Positions 35,438 through 43,985 are shown, counted from the stretch's first letter. The stretch: DNA of 64,000 bases from Oscillospiraceae bacterium (GCA_015068525.1 SVKJ01000009.1:1-64000), one strand, 5' to 3'. The notes: a model not told the origin generated them from the sequence alone. Numbers and translations: made by a program.

Positions 35438-36745
35438 TTAAAACTTTTTAAGGTTATTATTTGCAGGGTTGTCAAGTATATTTCCATTTTCGTCAAATCT
35501 TGAGCCGTGACAGGAACAATCCCAGCTATGTTCGTATTTATTCCACTTTAACGCACAACCTAAGTGCGGACACCTTTTGGGGAAAGGATTAATATAATTA
35601 ACAGCAGTATCAAATAAATTAACAAAAAGCTGAGGTTTTAATATACTTCTCTGGGGAGAAAAAATATCAAGATAATCATTTTGTTTATCGCAAATCAAGT
35701 CAGTAAGGCACATTGCGGCAACCATTGCTCCCGTAAGTCCCCATTTGTTAAAACCTGTTGCAGTAAAAATAAAGTTGTTGTCTTTTGAATATTTTCCTAT
35801 ATAGGGGACTTTGTCAAGACTCATTGTATCCTGTGCTGCCCAACTAAAACATATAGGCGAATTTTTATAATATTGATTTACAAAACTTTTTGCGTTATTT
35901 TTATTATCACTCTTAGTACCTGTCCTGTGAGCATCTCCGCCTATGATAAGATAGTCATTATAACTTCTTAAAGATAAACCTGTATCTTTTTCATCAATAT
36001 ACATATTATCTAACTTTTGAGCATTTTTTACAGCAACAAAACTGGAACGGTTCTGATATAACTTCACAAAATAAAAACCTTCTTTATTTATAATCGGAAA
36101 ATGAGTAGCAACTATGATTTTATTCGCTCTTATTATTTTTTTATCCGATGTTTCCACATACCCTTTTTCAATTCTTTTAACCCATACATTTTCAAATATA
36201 TTTAAATCTTTGGCTATTTCTTTTATAAATTTCAAAGGGTGAATTTGTCCCTGATTATTAACTGACAATGCACCTTTTATCATAAAGGGAAGTTCAGTTT
36301 CTTTTTCAAACTTACCATCTATGCCAAGTTTTTCGTATGCTTTTAATTCTTCCTCAATCTTTTTTAAATTGCTAAGAGTATACGTGTATGCTTTTTTATT
36401 TTCATAATCAAAAGAATAAAGATGCGATAATTCTTCAAACTTTTTTACGGCAATGTCGTATATAGTAAAGTATTTTTTAGCGTATTCTATGCCTTTTGTT
36501 TTAATAAGGTCAGAATATATAAGACCGTGTTGTAAAGTTATTTTTCCTGTTGTGCCTTTAGTTGTTTTTGATGCAATTTCATCTTTTTCAAGAAGCATAT
36601 AGTCAATACCTTTTTCTTTTAAAAAGTAAGCGCAGAGAATTCCGAAAATTCCGCCTCCTATTATAAGAACATCAGTAGAATTTTTAACATCTCTTTCCTT
36701 AAATTCAGGCATTTTTATGTTATCCTGCCAAATTGATTTATTCAT
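35438..36745 (-). CDS. FAD-dependent oxidoreductase with C-terminal Rieske domain
   Basis: The 435-residue protein combines an N-terminal DAO-type FAD domain (VLIIGGGIFGILCAYFL near 27-43) with a C-terminal Rieske centre whose ligands are C392, H394, C410 and H413 (CPHLGC and CSCHGS). Similar two-domain proteins occur in many clostridia, with unknown substrates. They are thought to pass electrons from an amine or other reduced substrate to the Fe-S centre. The Rieske domain is short, ending soon after the second motif. It is divergent from the GTPase-nuclease fusion gene. Confidence 0.9.
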   Translation of the reverse strand: MNKSIWQDNIKMPEFKERDVKNSTDVLIIGGGIFGILCAYFLKEKGIDYMLLEKDEIASKTTKGTTGKITLQHGLIYSDLIKTKGIEYAKKYFTIYDIAVKKFEELSHLYSFDYENKKAYTYTLSNLKKIEEELKAYEKLGIDGKFEKETELPFMIKGALSVNNQGQIHPLKFIKEIAKDLNIFENVWVKRIEKGYVETSDKKIIRANKIIVATHFPIINKEGFYFVKLYQNRSSFVAVKNAQKLDNMYIDEKDTGLSLRSYNDYLIIGGDAHRTGTKSDNKNNAKSFVNQYYKNSPICFSWAAQDTMSLDKVPYIGKYSKDNNFIFTATGFNKWGLTGAMVAAMCLTDLICDKQNDYLDIFSPQRSILKPQLFVNLFDTAVNYINPFPKRCPHLGCALKWNKYEHSWDCSCHGSRFDENGNILDNPANNNLKKF

Positions 36746-36838
36746 ATAATCATCCTTTCTAATACTATTATTCTAAAAAATATATACAATTATAAAACTT
36801 TATAGTATAATATTAAAAAAATGAAAGGTAATTTTATA

Positions 36839-39430
36839 ATGAAAAGAATAACAGCGGGAATTCTTGCTCATGTTGATGCGGGTAAAACAACTTTGTCTGA
36901 AGGTTTTTTATATACTGCAGGGAATTTAAGAAAAATCGGCAGAGTTGACAAAGGAGACAGTTTTTTAGATACAGATTTTTTGGAGAAAAAAAGGGGAATA
37001 ACCATCTTTTCAAAACAGGCTGTCCTTAACTTTTTGGATACTTATATAACTTTACTTGACACACCCGGTCACGTCGATTTTTTTGCCGAAACCGAAAGAA
37101 CAATAAGTGTGTTTGATTATGCCATTTTAGTTATAAACGGAACTGACGGAGTTCAGAGCCACACCAAAACTTTATGGGAACTAATGCTAAAAAAGAATAT
37201 TCCTGTGTTCATTTTTGTTAATAAATCTGATCTTGAAGGGTTTTCATATACTAATACTCTCAGTCAGTTAAAAGAAGAATTCAATTGTAATTTTATTGAT
37301 TTTTCTGTTTCTCAAAATGAGGAATTTTATGAAAATATTGCCCTGTGCGATGAAGAAATTATGAGTGAATACTTAAATAACGGAAAAATTGATTCAGAAA
37401 GCATAAAAAAGGCGATAAAATCAAGAAAAATCTTTCCTTGTTATTTTGGCTCTGCTCTTAAAATGGAGGGAGTTGAAGAATTTCTTAGTTTGTTTTGTAA
37501 ATTTACTTTAGAAAATCCTAAAAAAGAAGAATTCGGAGGAAAAATATTTAAAATAAATGAAGATGCTAAAGGTAACAGGCTTACTTTTATTAAGATAACA
37601 GGCGGAACTTTAAAAGTAAAAGAAACTGTAAACGGCGAAAAAATAAATGAAATAAGAATATATTCAGGGGAAAAATACGAAAGCGTTGACACAGCCGAAA
37701 CAGGTATGGTATGCGCAGTTACAGGGCTTAAGAGTACTTATGCAGGTCAGGGGTTAGGATTTGAAGGGAATAATCTTAATCTTACTGCAGAGCCTGTATT
37801 TAACTATAGAGTAATTCTTCCTAAAGGAGAGGATATTTCAAAAGTTATTTCAAATCTTTCAAAACTTAACGAAGAAGAAACGAAACTTAATTTAAACTGG
37901 AACGAAAGGCTTAAGGAATTAACTTTATCCGTAATGGGCGAAATTCAGCTTGAGGTTTTAAAGGAAATTTTATTAAACCGTTTTGGTATAGAAGCAGAGT
38001 TTGAAAAGGGAAATGTTATATATAAAGAAACTATTACAAATACAGTTGAGGGTGTTGGGCATTTTGAACCTCTTCGTCATTATGCTGAGGTGCATTTGTT
38101 GCTTGAACCTCTTGAGGCAGGAGCGGGAATGCAGTTTGAGTGTGATGTGTCGGAAGACGAACTTTCTAAAAACTGGCAACGTCTTATATTTTCTCATATG
38201 ATGGGTAAAACTCATTTAGGAGTCCTTACAGGATCGCCTGTAACAGATATTAAGATAACTCTTAAGGCGGGAAAAGCACACTTGAAACACACTGAGGGCG
38301 GTGATTTCCGTGAAGCAACTTATCGTGCTGTAAGGCATGGATTAAGATGTGCTGACAGTGTTGTTTTAGAGCCTTATTGTGAATTTACAGTAGAAGTGCC
38401 AAGCGAAAACACAGGCAGAGTTATGACTGACCTTGACAGACTTGGTGCAACTGTTAATATGCCTTATACAAAAGGAAGCTTAACCATAATTTCGGGAGAA
38501 TGTCCTGCAAAGGATATTACTGATTATAAGAAGGAACTTATAAGTTTTACAAGAGGTCTTGGGAAACTTAACTTGAAATTTTCAAACTATAAGCCATGTA
38601 AAAATCAGGACGAGGTTATCGAAGAGATAGGATACAATCCCGATTCTGACATTTCAAATACAGCCGATTCGGTTTTTTGCTCTCACGGAGCAGGTTTTAA
38701 TGTTAACTGGAAAGATGTTAAGGAATATATGCATTTAGATAGTATATTAAAACCAAAAGTAAAAGAAGAGCCAATAAGGAAGAAGGAAAAATTCTTTGCA
38801 ACAGACGAGGAACTTTTAAAAATTTTTGAAAACACTTACGGGAAAGTAAAAGTTAAAGAGCCATACTTGGCAATGCATACGAAAAGGGAAATAACGGAGG
38901 TAAAAAATACAAAGATAAATATAAAAAAATATGACAGGGAGTATCTTCTTGTTGACGGATATAATATAATTTTTGCGTGGGACGACCTGAAGAGTATGGC
39001 AAAAGTAAACTTGGAAAGCGCAAGAAATATGTTAATAGATCGCCTTGTTACCTATAAAATATTTAAGAATATTGAAATTATAGTTGTATTTGATGCTTAT
39101 AAGGTAAAAGGAAATCCAGGAGAAAAAGAAAAGATAAACGGAATAAATATAGTTTATACAAAAGAGGCTCAGACTGCCGACTCTTATATTGAAAAGGTTA
39201 CTAAAGAACTTATAAAAAATTATAAAGTAACAGTTGCCACATCGGATAATTTAGAACAAATGATAATCTTCGGAAGCGGAGCATTAAGAATGAGTGCAAG
39301 AACTTTTTTGGATGATTTAAAAATTGTGGAAGAAACGGTAAGAAAAATGATAGATGAGTATAATCTTGATGTTAAAAATTCCGATGCATTTAAAACAGTA
39401 TGGGAGAAATTATTAAGTGATAAAAAATAA
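36839..39430 (+). CDS. Tet(M)/EF-G-like translational GTPase fused to a Rae1/YacP nuclease domain
   Basis: From ATG 36839 (AAAGGT upstream) the protein is 863 residues. The first 640 or so match ribosomal-protection GTPases: G1 HVDAGKTT (11-18), switch RGIT (52-55), DTPGHVD (74-80), NKSD (128-131), then EF-G-like domains including HLKHTEGGDFREATYRAVRH. After a charged linker, residues 702-863 form a NYN/YacP domain with YLLVDGYNIIFAW, VVFDAYKVKG, TADSYIEK and TSDNLEQ. This domain is the same kind as Rae1, which cuts mRNA in the ribosomal A site. The protein likely acts on ribosomes; tetracycline resistance is not implied. It is transcribed alone. Confidence 0.85.
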   Translation: MKRITAGILAHVDAGKTTLSEGFLYTAGNLRKIGRVDKGDSFLDTDFLEKKRGITIFSKQAVLNFLDTYITLLDTPGHVDFFAETERTISVFDYAILVINGTDGVQSHTKTLWELMLKKNIPVFIFVNKSDLEGFSYTNTLSQLKEEFNCNFIDFSVSQNEEFYENIALCDEEIMSEYLNNGKIDSESIKKAIKSRKIFPCYFGSALKMEGVEEFLSLFCKFTLENPKKEEFGGKIFKINEDAKGNRLTFIKITGGTLKVKETVNGEKINEIRIYSGEKYESVDTAETGMVCAVTGLKSTYAGQGLGFEGNNLNLTAEPVFNYRVILPKGEDISKVISNLSKLNEEETKLNLNWNERLKELTLSVMGEIQLEVLKEILLNRFGIEAEFEKGNVIYKETITNTVEGVGHFEPLRHYAEVHLLLEPLEAGAGMQFECDVSEDELSKNWQRLIFSHMMGKTHLGVLTGSPVTDIKITLKAGKAHLKHTEGGDFREATYRAVRHGLRCADSVVLEPYCEFTVEVPSENTGRVMTDLDRLGATVNMPYTKGSLTIISGECPAKDITDYKKELISFTRGLGKLNLKFSNYKPCKNQDEVIEEIGYNPDSDISNTADSVFCSHGAGFNVNWKDVKEYMHLDSILKPKVKEEPIRKKEKFFATDEELLKIFENTYGKVKVKEPYLAMHTKREITEVKNTKINIKKYDREYLLVDGYNIIFAWDDLKSMAKVNLESARNMLIDRLVTYKIFKNIEIIVVFDAYKVKGNPGEKEKINGINIVYTKEAQTADSYIEKVTKELIKNYKVTVATSDNLEQMIIFGSGALRMSARTFLDDLKIVEETVRKMIDEYNLDVKNSDAFKTVWEKLLSDKK

Positions 39431-39443
39431 AAAAGACGGTTTT
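39429..39443. repeat. Left half of a 15-bp inverted repeat
   Basis: AAAAAAGACGGTTTT (39429-39443) sits at the stop of the fusion gene and is matched in inverse at 41761-41775. Together they would form a terminator stem if adjacent. Confidence 0.55.
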
Positions 39444-39470
39444 AGGTTAAATGTCTTACGAACGGTTTTT

Positions 39471-39504
39471 AAAAGGCTGAACGAAATCAATCGTTCAGCC
39501 TTTT
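39471..39504 (+). terminator. Terminator of the fusion gene
   Basis: AAAAGGCTGAACGA (39471-39484) pairs with TCGTTCAGCCTTTT (39491-39504), loop AATCAA. Confidence 0.85.
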
Positions 39505-39507
39505 GTC

Positions 39508-39531
39508 GTAGGGGCGATTCACGAATCGCCC
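39508..39531. repeat. REP-like palindrome GTAGGGGCGATT...AATCGCCC
   Basis: GTAGGGGCGATTC and GAATCGCCC face each other with almost no loop. The arm begins with the same GTAGGGG as the copies at 23007 and in the RAYT gene. Further small hairpins (GGAAGATG/CATCTTCC near 39570) fill the rest of the gap to 39608. Confidence 0.7.
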
Positions 39532-39608
39532 GCTTTATAAGGTTTTAGGATTATCCTAAATTATTGGAAGATGCGATACATCTTCCCTGCTTGTTACAGT
39601 GCCGGACA

Positions 39609-40376
39609 TTATTTATATAGTGCTAAATCTGTAAAAGCTACATGAGCACCATCACCTTGTGGCTTAACTTTTATTGTCAATTGGTTTACACCTTTTACAT
39701 CAACATCCAAGGAGAACGGCATAGAAGAAGTAACATTTGTTGCTTTATATAAAAGCTTGTTATCGCCATAAATCCAAACATCCGTTGCTTCTGTGTGTGC
39801 ATTTTGTTTTCCCCATGTAGTTATATCATAAGATTTTGGAAGAACAATTTTGCCATTCAATTTTTTATATTGACTATTTAGTGGATATCGTATTAAAATC
39901 TGCGCTTCATCAACTTCATCATCGATTGGTCTCCAATCAGCCGACCAAAATAATATCCCGTTTGTATATGTATTATTATTAAAATCGGTTATGCTTCCGT
40001 TAATAATTGTAAAATCTGAACCGCTATCCTTTTCTTTATAATCATTATACTGTATTCTATCCAAATAATTATCTGGTTTTGTCTGGTCTTTCTTCCCAAT
40101 GTAAACGCTCTGTGTTGAGCCGTCCCATTCAACATCCTTACCAAATGCATTTGAAATAGCACGAACAGGTAAATATGTTGTTCCATTCATTGTAAATGGT
40201 TCAACTACATTGCCATTAGCATCTTTTGGCACGATTTCTCCACCATCAATGTAAATCTTAATATTGTTGTAGAACAATTCAGCTGTTTCACTGATTTGCT
40301 TTGCAAACACCATTCCGCTTGTAAACATTGCACCAATAAGTATTCCTGCAATCAATCCTTGTAATCTTTTTTTCAT
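39609..40376 (-). CDS. Secreted copper-amine-oxidase-N-domain protein with NPCBM-like domain
   Basis: The 255-residue protein has a signal peptide (1-26) and a copper amine oxidase N-terminal-like domain. The latter carries the diagnostic PFTMNGTTYLPVRAISNAFG followed by VEWDGSTQSVYI. The C-terminal half (about 130-255) looks like an NPCBM carbohydrate-binding beta-sandwich, ending FSLDVDVKGVNQLTIKVKP and VAFTDLALYK. It is likely attached to wall or surface glycans. It lies in the small island bounded by an inverted repeat and is preceded by GGAGG. Confidence 0.8.
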   Translation of the reverse strand: MKKRLQGLIAGILIGAMFTSGMVFAKQISETAELFYNNIKIYIDGGEIVPKDANGNVVEPFTMNGTTYLPVRAISNAFGKDVEWDGSTQSVYIGKKDQTKPDNYLDRIQYNDYKEKDSGSDFTIINGSITDFNNNTYTNGILFWSADWRPIDDEVDEAQILIRYPLNSQYKKLNGKIVLPKSYDITTWGKQNAHTEATDVWIYGDNKLLYKATNVTSSMPFSLDVDVKGVNQLTIKVKPQGDGAHVAFTDLALYK

Positions 40377-40396
40377 TTTATTTTTCTTCCTCCGCT

Positions 40397-40897
40397 TTAT
40401 ATGTTTTTTTTAATTTTCTTTATCAAAACCATATTTACAATTGTAACAAATAGCGTAATATAAGGAACATAAGTTAATTCTATTACTTTTAATATTGCAG
40501 ATGTTAATCCCACAACCAGTATAAATAAAACTGAAACAATATTTAGAATTAATGTTCCAATAAAGCCATACCTATATCTTTTTTTACTGTTATTTATTGT
40601 TTTAACAATATAGATAACAAGAAAAATAATACCTAAAATAGAAATCAAAGCAAGTAGCATTGTAACATAGAAAATTGTATCGCTTTGATAATTACTGCCT
40701 GCAAAAATGTATCCAAATAATGAATAGTAAGAAGTGCTTTCCTTCATTCCAAAAAGAGAATACAATCCTGCTACAACAGGAATTTTAATCCATTTTAAAA
40801 AAGGTAATATTATTGTAAATACTGAGAGCAAAATATTAACAGCATAAATAATTTTGTTCTCCCCTTTGTAATTTTTTGTTTCATTGATTTCGTTCAA
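40397..40897 (-). CDS. Four-helix membrane protein, unknown
   Basis: The protein has 166 residues from TTG 40897, which has AAGGAGG upstream; longer forms to 40981 lack such a site. Four hydrophobic helices lie at about 15-33, 70-95, 105-125 and 140-160. No family is recognised. It is 20 bases upstream of the secreted amine-oxidase-domain gene, so they form one transcript. An HTH gene diverges from it 113 bases away and could regulate the pair. Confidence 0.6.
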   Translation of the reverse strand: MNEINETKNYKGENKIIYAVNILLSVFTIILPFLKWIKIPVVAGLYSLFGMKESTSYYSLFGYIFAGSNYQSDTIFYVTMLLALISILGIIFLVIYIVKTINNSKKRYRYGFIGTLILNIVSVLFILVVGLTSAILKVIELTYVPYITLFVTIVNMVLIKKIKKNI

Positions 40898-41010
40898 TTT
40901 AAATTCCTCCTTATTTGTATTTATTATTATTCGTACGGTAATAATTATTCTAAGTTTATCATATTTATATTCTTTTGTCAATATATTAAAATTATAATAG
41001 GTGATAAAAA

Positions 41011-41244
41011 ATGAACATAGAATTTAAGAATAATTATATAAAAATAGGGCTGAAAATATCATATTATAGAAAATTAAAATCGTTAACTCAAGAGCAACTT
41101 GCTGAAAAATTAGATTGTGGCGTATCTTTTATAGGACAGATTGAAGCACCTAATATCTATAAAGCTATTTCTTTGGACACATTATTTAAGATTGCAAAGG
41201 CGCTCGAAATACCGCCATATAAATTGCTATATTTTGAGGATTAA
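41011..41244 (+). CDS. Cro/CI family helix-turn-helix protein
   Basis: This 77-residue XRE protein has IGLKISYYRKLKSLTQEQLA and FIGQIEAPNIYKAISLDTLF as its helix-turn-helix, ending LEIPPYKLLYFED. It is divergent from the membrane and secreted protein pair and followed 2 bases later by the RAYT gene. It may control either side. Confidence 0.85.
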   Translation: MNIEFKNNYIKIGLKISYYRKLKSLTQEQLAEKLDCGVSFIGQIEAPNIYKAISLDTLFKIAKALEIPPYKLLYFED

Positions 41245-41360
41245 TAATGGATTTACCAAAGCGAAAACCCACAAGATTAAAGAATTATGATTATTCCGGG
41301 AACGGAGCATATTTTGTGACAATATGTACACATAATAGGAAATGCATTTTATCAGATATT

Positions 41361-41390
41361 GTAGGGGAGGGTCTCTGCACCCTCCCGAAA
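41361..41390. repeat. REP-like palindrome inside the RAYT gene, copy 1
   Basis: GTAGGGGAGGGT and CCCTCCCGAA face each other. It falls on codons 39-48 of the RAYT frame (DIVGEGLCTLPKN). Confidence 0.75.
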
Positions 41391-41521
41391 AATACATTAA
41401 CACCAATAGGAAAAGAGATAGAAAAATCAATACAATATATTGACGAAAATTACGAGGGTGCAATAATTGATAAATATGTTATTATGCCTAATCATATTCA
41501 CTTAATTGTGATTATAAATAA

Positions 41522-41550
41522 TTCGGGAGGGCATGGAAACCCTCCCCTAC
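41522..41550. repeat. REP-like palindrome inside the RAYT gene, copy 2 (inverse)
   Basis: TTCGGGAGGGC and ACCCTCCCCTAC form the same element as copy 1 in the opposite orientation, on codons 92-102 (SGGHGNPPLQN). Confidence 0.75.
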
Positions 41551-41720
41551 AAAATATTATCGGCAACATGAAATCTTTTACAACAAAAAATATGGAGATA
41601 TTCTTTGGCAACGCTCATTTCACGGTCACATAGTACGAGGTAAAAGAGATTATAAGAAAATATGGGAATATATAGACACGAATCCTTTAAGATGGGCAAT
41701 GGATTGTTTTTATAATGACG

Positions 41721-41750
41721 AAAGGTCGTAGCAATTTGCTACGACCTTTT
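41721..41750 (+). terminator. Terminator of the RAYT gene
   Basis: AAAGGTCGTAGCA (41721-41733) pairs with TGCTACGACCTTT (41737-41749), overlapping the stop codon in the -1 frame. Confidence 0.75.
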
Positions 41751-41760
41751 ACTGCTTTTA

Positions 41761-41775
41761 AAAACCGTCTTTTTT
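41761..41775. repeat. Right half of a 15-bp inverted repeat
   Basis: AAAACCGTCTTTTTT is the exact inverse of 39429-39443 and ends in the stop codon of the minus-strand gene at 41774. Confidence 0.55.
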
Positions 41776-42199
41776 AATTTGTATATATATCAACAATAAA
41801 GTTTATACCGTCCCAGTCAACTTTGCAGTTTAAAGTTTCCGAAAGAAATCTTACGGGAACAAAAGTCCTTGACTCTTTTATAAAAGCAGGTGAATCGGTA
41901 TAATAAATACTGTCATTAACAATTACTTCAAAAGAATTAACAGGCATAAAAATATGAATATCCTGATGCCTTATTTCAACCGATTCGGAAAGTTCCCACC
42001 ATATAATGTCTTTATTATCGACACCGATTGCATTAAGGATTGCCCTAAGTGGCAGATAAGTTCTTCCGTCTATAAGTAAAGGGGGAACATCTGAATAAAT
42101 AAAATCATTATCAACTCTTACCCTTACTGGTTCTTCAGAAAAAATATCAAAAGAAAACAATGTTAAAACCACAAAAAGTATGCATATAAATCTTTTCAA
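41774..42199 (-). CDS. Secreted copper-amine-oxidase-N-domain protein
   Basis: The 141-residue protein has a signal peptide (1-21) and a single copper amine oxidase N-terminal-like domain. Its two typical half-motifs are PPLLIDGRTYLPLRAILNAI and SPAFIKESRTFVPVRFLSET, ending VDWDGINFIVDIY. Such domains are common in exported clostridial proteins and may bind wall material; no enzyme domain is attached. It is convergent with the fusion gene once the island between them is disregarded. Confidence 0.8.
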   Translation of the reverse strand: MKRFICILFVVLTLFSFDIFSEEPVRVRVDNDFIYSDVPPLLIDGRTYLPLRAILNAIGVDNKDIIWWELSESVEIRHQDIHIFMPVNSFEVIVNDSIYYTDSPAFIKESRTFVPVRFLSETLNCKVDWDGINFIVDIYTN

Positions 42200-42295
42200 A
42201 GTTATTCTCCTTAGTTTTTTAATACTATAATTATAATATTTTATTAAGAAAATTGCAAGTTTTTTAACAAATTGTGAATATTTGGTATAATACTC

Positions 42296-42324
42296 TTGAC
42301 AAACACGTACAATAGTGGTATCTT
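42296..42324 (+). promoter_or_regulatory. Promoter of the heat-shock operon
   Basis: TTGACA (42296-42301) and TATCTT (42319-42324) are 17 bases apart. The predicted start near 42331 places the CIRCE operator at the very 5' end of the transcript. Confidence 0.8.
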
Positions 42325-42332
42325 ATAGATTG

Positions 42333-42359
42333 TTAGCACTCAGGTCGAGTGAGTGCTAA
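42333..42359. promoter_or_regulatory. CIRCE operator (HrcA binding site)
   Basis: TTAGCACTC-N9-GAGTGCTAA is a perfect match to the CIRCE consensus. HrcA, encoded next, represses from it and releases on heat shock. Confidence 0.97.
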
Positions 42360-42402
42360 TAAAAGGGGAAGGCATTTAAAATCAAGAGGGGGTGGAACTC
42401 TT

Positions 42403-43443
42403 ATGAGTTTAAATGAAAGAAAAAAGAAAATATTAAAGGCAGTAATAGAAGATTATATAAACTATGCAGAGCCTATCGGTTCGAGGCATATTGCAAAAAA
42501 TCATGATATATCTTTATCAAGCGCAACCATAAGGAACGAACTTGCCGATTTAGAGGATTTGGGTTATCTTGTTAAAACTCATACATCTTCAGGAAGAGTA
42601 CCCTCAGATTTAGGGTACAGAACTTATGTTGATACTCTTATTGAAAAATATATTGTTTCCATGCAGGAAATAGGGAGCCTTAAAGCGCAGATGCAACAGA
42701 AAGTAAGGGACCTTGATTTTTATATAAAGCAGGTGCTAAACATCTGTTCAAATCATACAAATCTTACTGCGGTTGCCTTAACGCCTGACTATACTAAGGG
42801 GACAATTAAAAATATTGATTTTTTAATGCTTGATAAAAGCAATATAATGCTTATACTTGTTACTGACACAAACGTTGTAAAAAGCAAACATATCCATCTT
42901 AAAATGGAGGTTGATCTTGAATTTATATTAAGCCTTAAAGATGAACTTAATGAATATATCTCAGGGCATACCATTGAAGAAATTATAAGAACAAGTTTTG
43001 AAGAACTTACCTTGAAATTAAGGGGAGATCATGGAGCAGTTGTTGAAATATTGGAATTTGTATATTCAACAATCAGTGAAATAAACGAAAATGAAATTTA
43101 TTTAAGCGGTGAAACCAATATGCTTTCTCTTCCTGAATTTAAGGATGTAAAAAAAGCGAAGGACTTTCTGGAACTTGTTCACGACAAAGCGAAAATGAAA
43201 GATATTTTGGTATCAAACTTAAAAGATGATGTTTTAAAGGTTGTCATTGGAGATGAAAGTGCTTCATCTGATACAAAAGGTTTGAGCATGGTTTTGTCAA
43301 CATATAAAATAAGTGATTCGGTATTCGGGGCAATCGGAATAATCGGACCTACAAGAATGGATTATACAAAAGCGATTTCATCGCTTGATTATATAACAAA
43401 TTCGCTTAATGAAGCGTTGGACGATAAAAGCGGAAAGGAATGA
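42403..43443 (+). CDS. hrcA: Heat-inducible transcription repressor HrcA
   Basis: From ATG 42403 the protein is 346 residues and begins MSLNERKKKILKAVIEDYIN, with SSATIRNELADLEDLGYLVK THTSSGRVPSDLGYRTYVD-type winged-helix motifs (about 40-85). The longer open frame begins inside the CIRCE right arm and is not used. The site before 42403 is GAGGGGGTGG. HrcA needs GroEL for activity; groESL is not in this window. The stop overlaps the grpE start. Confidence 0.95.
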   Translation: MSLNERKKKILKAVIEDYINYAEPIGSRHIAKNHDISLSSATIRNELADLEDLGYLVKTHTSSGRVPSDLGYRTYVDTLIEKYIVSMQEIGSLKAQMQQKVRDLDFYIKQVLNICSNHTNLTAVALTPDYTKGTIKNIDFLMLDKSNIMLILVTDTNVVKSKHIHLKMEVDLEFILSLKDELNEYISGHTIEEIIRTSFEELTLKLRGDHGAVVEILEFVYSTISEINENEIYLSGETNMLSLPEFKDVKKAKDFLELVHDKAKMKDILVSNLKDDVLKVVIGDESASSDTKGLSMVLSTYKISDSVFGAIGIIGPTRMDYTKAISSLDYITNSLNEALDDKSGKE

Positions 43444-43985
43444 AAAATTTGAAGAAAGAAGAAGTTAATCAGGAAGAGATTAATAAAGAAGAAACAGAAC
43501 AAAAGGAAAATAATGAAGAAACTGAAGAAACAGTTAATGAAACTTCAGAGGAAACAGCAGAAGTAAAGGAAGCAGAAGATGATTTTAAAGATAAATATCT
43601 TCGTGTTCTTGCCGAATTTGATAATTTTAAGAAAAGAACGCAAAAAGAAAAGGCAGAACTTTATGACTTTACTTTATGCGAAGTGGTATCAAAAATACTT
43701 CCTGTGTATGACACTTTAAAACTCGCACTTAATCATGAAACTACAGATGAAGCGTTAAAAACAGGACTTGATCTTACTTTGAAACAGTTTGAAAAAGTTT
43801 TTTCTGATATGAATGTATCGGAAATAGAAGCGCTTGGAAAAACATTTGACCCGAATTTACATAACGCAGTTATGCATATTGATGATGAAAATTACGGGGA
43901 AAAAGAAATTGTTGAAGTGTTTCAGGTAGGTTATAAAATGAATGAAAAAGTTATAAGATACAGCATGGTAAAAGTTGCAAATTAA
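43440..43985 (+). CDS. grpE: Nucleotide exchange factor GrpE
   Basis: The 181-residue protein has a long Glu-rich, disordered N-terminus (about 1-45), a coiled-coil (FKDKYLRVLAEFDNFKKRTQ), and the C-terminal beta domain with LGKTFDPNLHNAVMHIDDEN. It releases ADP from DnaK. Its ATG overlaps the hrcA stop by four bases, so translation is coupled. Confidence 0.95.
   Translation: MKNLKKEEVNQEEINKEETEQKENNEETEETVNETSEETAEVKEAEDDFKDKYLRVLAEFDNFKKRTQKEKAELYDFTLCEVVSKILPVYDTLKLALNHETTDEALKTGLDLTLKQFEKVFSDMNVSEIEALGKTFDPNLHNAVMHIDDENYGEKEIVEVFQVGYKMNEKVIRYSMVKVAN

Larger units (their letters stand above)
41247..41731 (+). pseudogene. REP-associated tyrosine transposase (RAYT), frameshifted at a slippery heptamer
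   Basis: The frame from ATG 41247 gives MDLPKRKPTRLKNYDYSGNG and the metal-binding HIH at 83-85 (MPNHIHLIV). It goes wrong near codon 116. The expected ending ILWQRSFHGHIVRGKRDYKK then IWEYIDTNPLRW lies in the -1 frame and stops at 41731. The switch point holds A AAA AAT (41585-41591) in the correct phase for -1 slippage, and one extra A would also restore the frame. So this is a pseudogene, a programmed frameshift or an assembly error. Two REP-like palindromes lie inside the coding sequence. Confidence 0.75.

Noticed and set aside
36839..39430. Calling the fusion protein a tetracycline resistance determinant
   Set aside because: Similarity to Tet(M)-type GTPases is clear. The fused nuclease domain and lack of resistance context make a resistance role unsupported.
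42349..42402. Longer start for hrcA
   Set aside because: It would begin inside the CIRCE operator at the 5' end of the transcript. ATG 42403 has a strong ribosome-binding site and the usual HrcA N-terminus.
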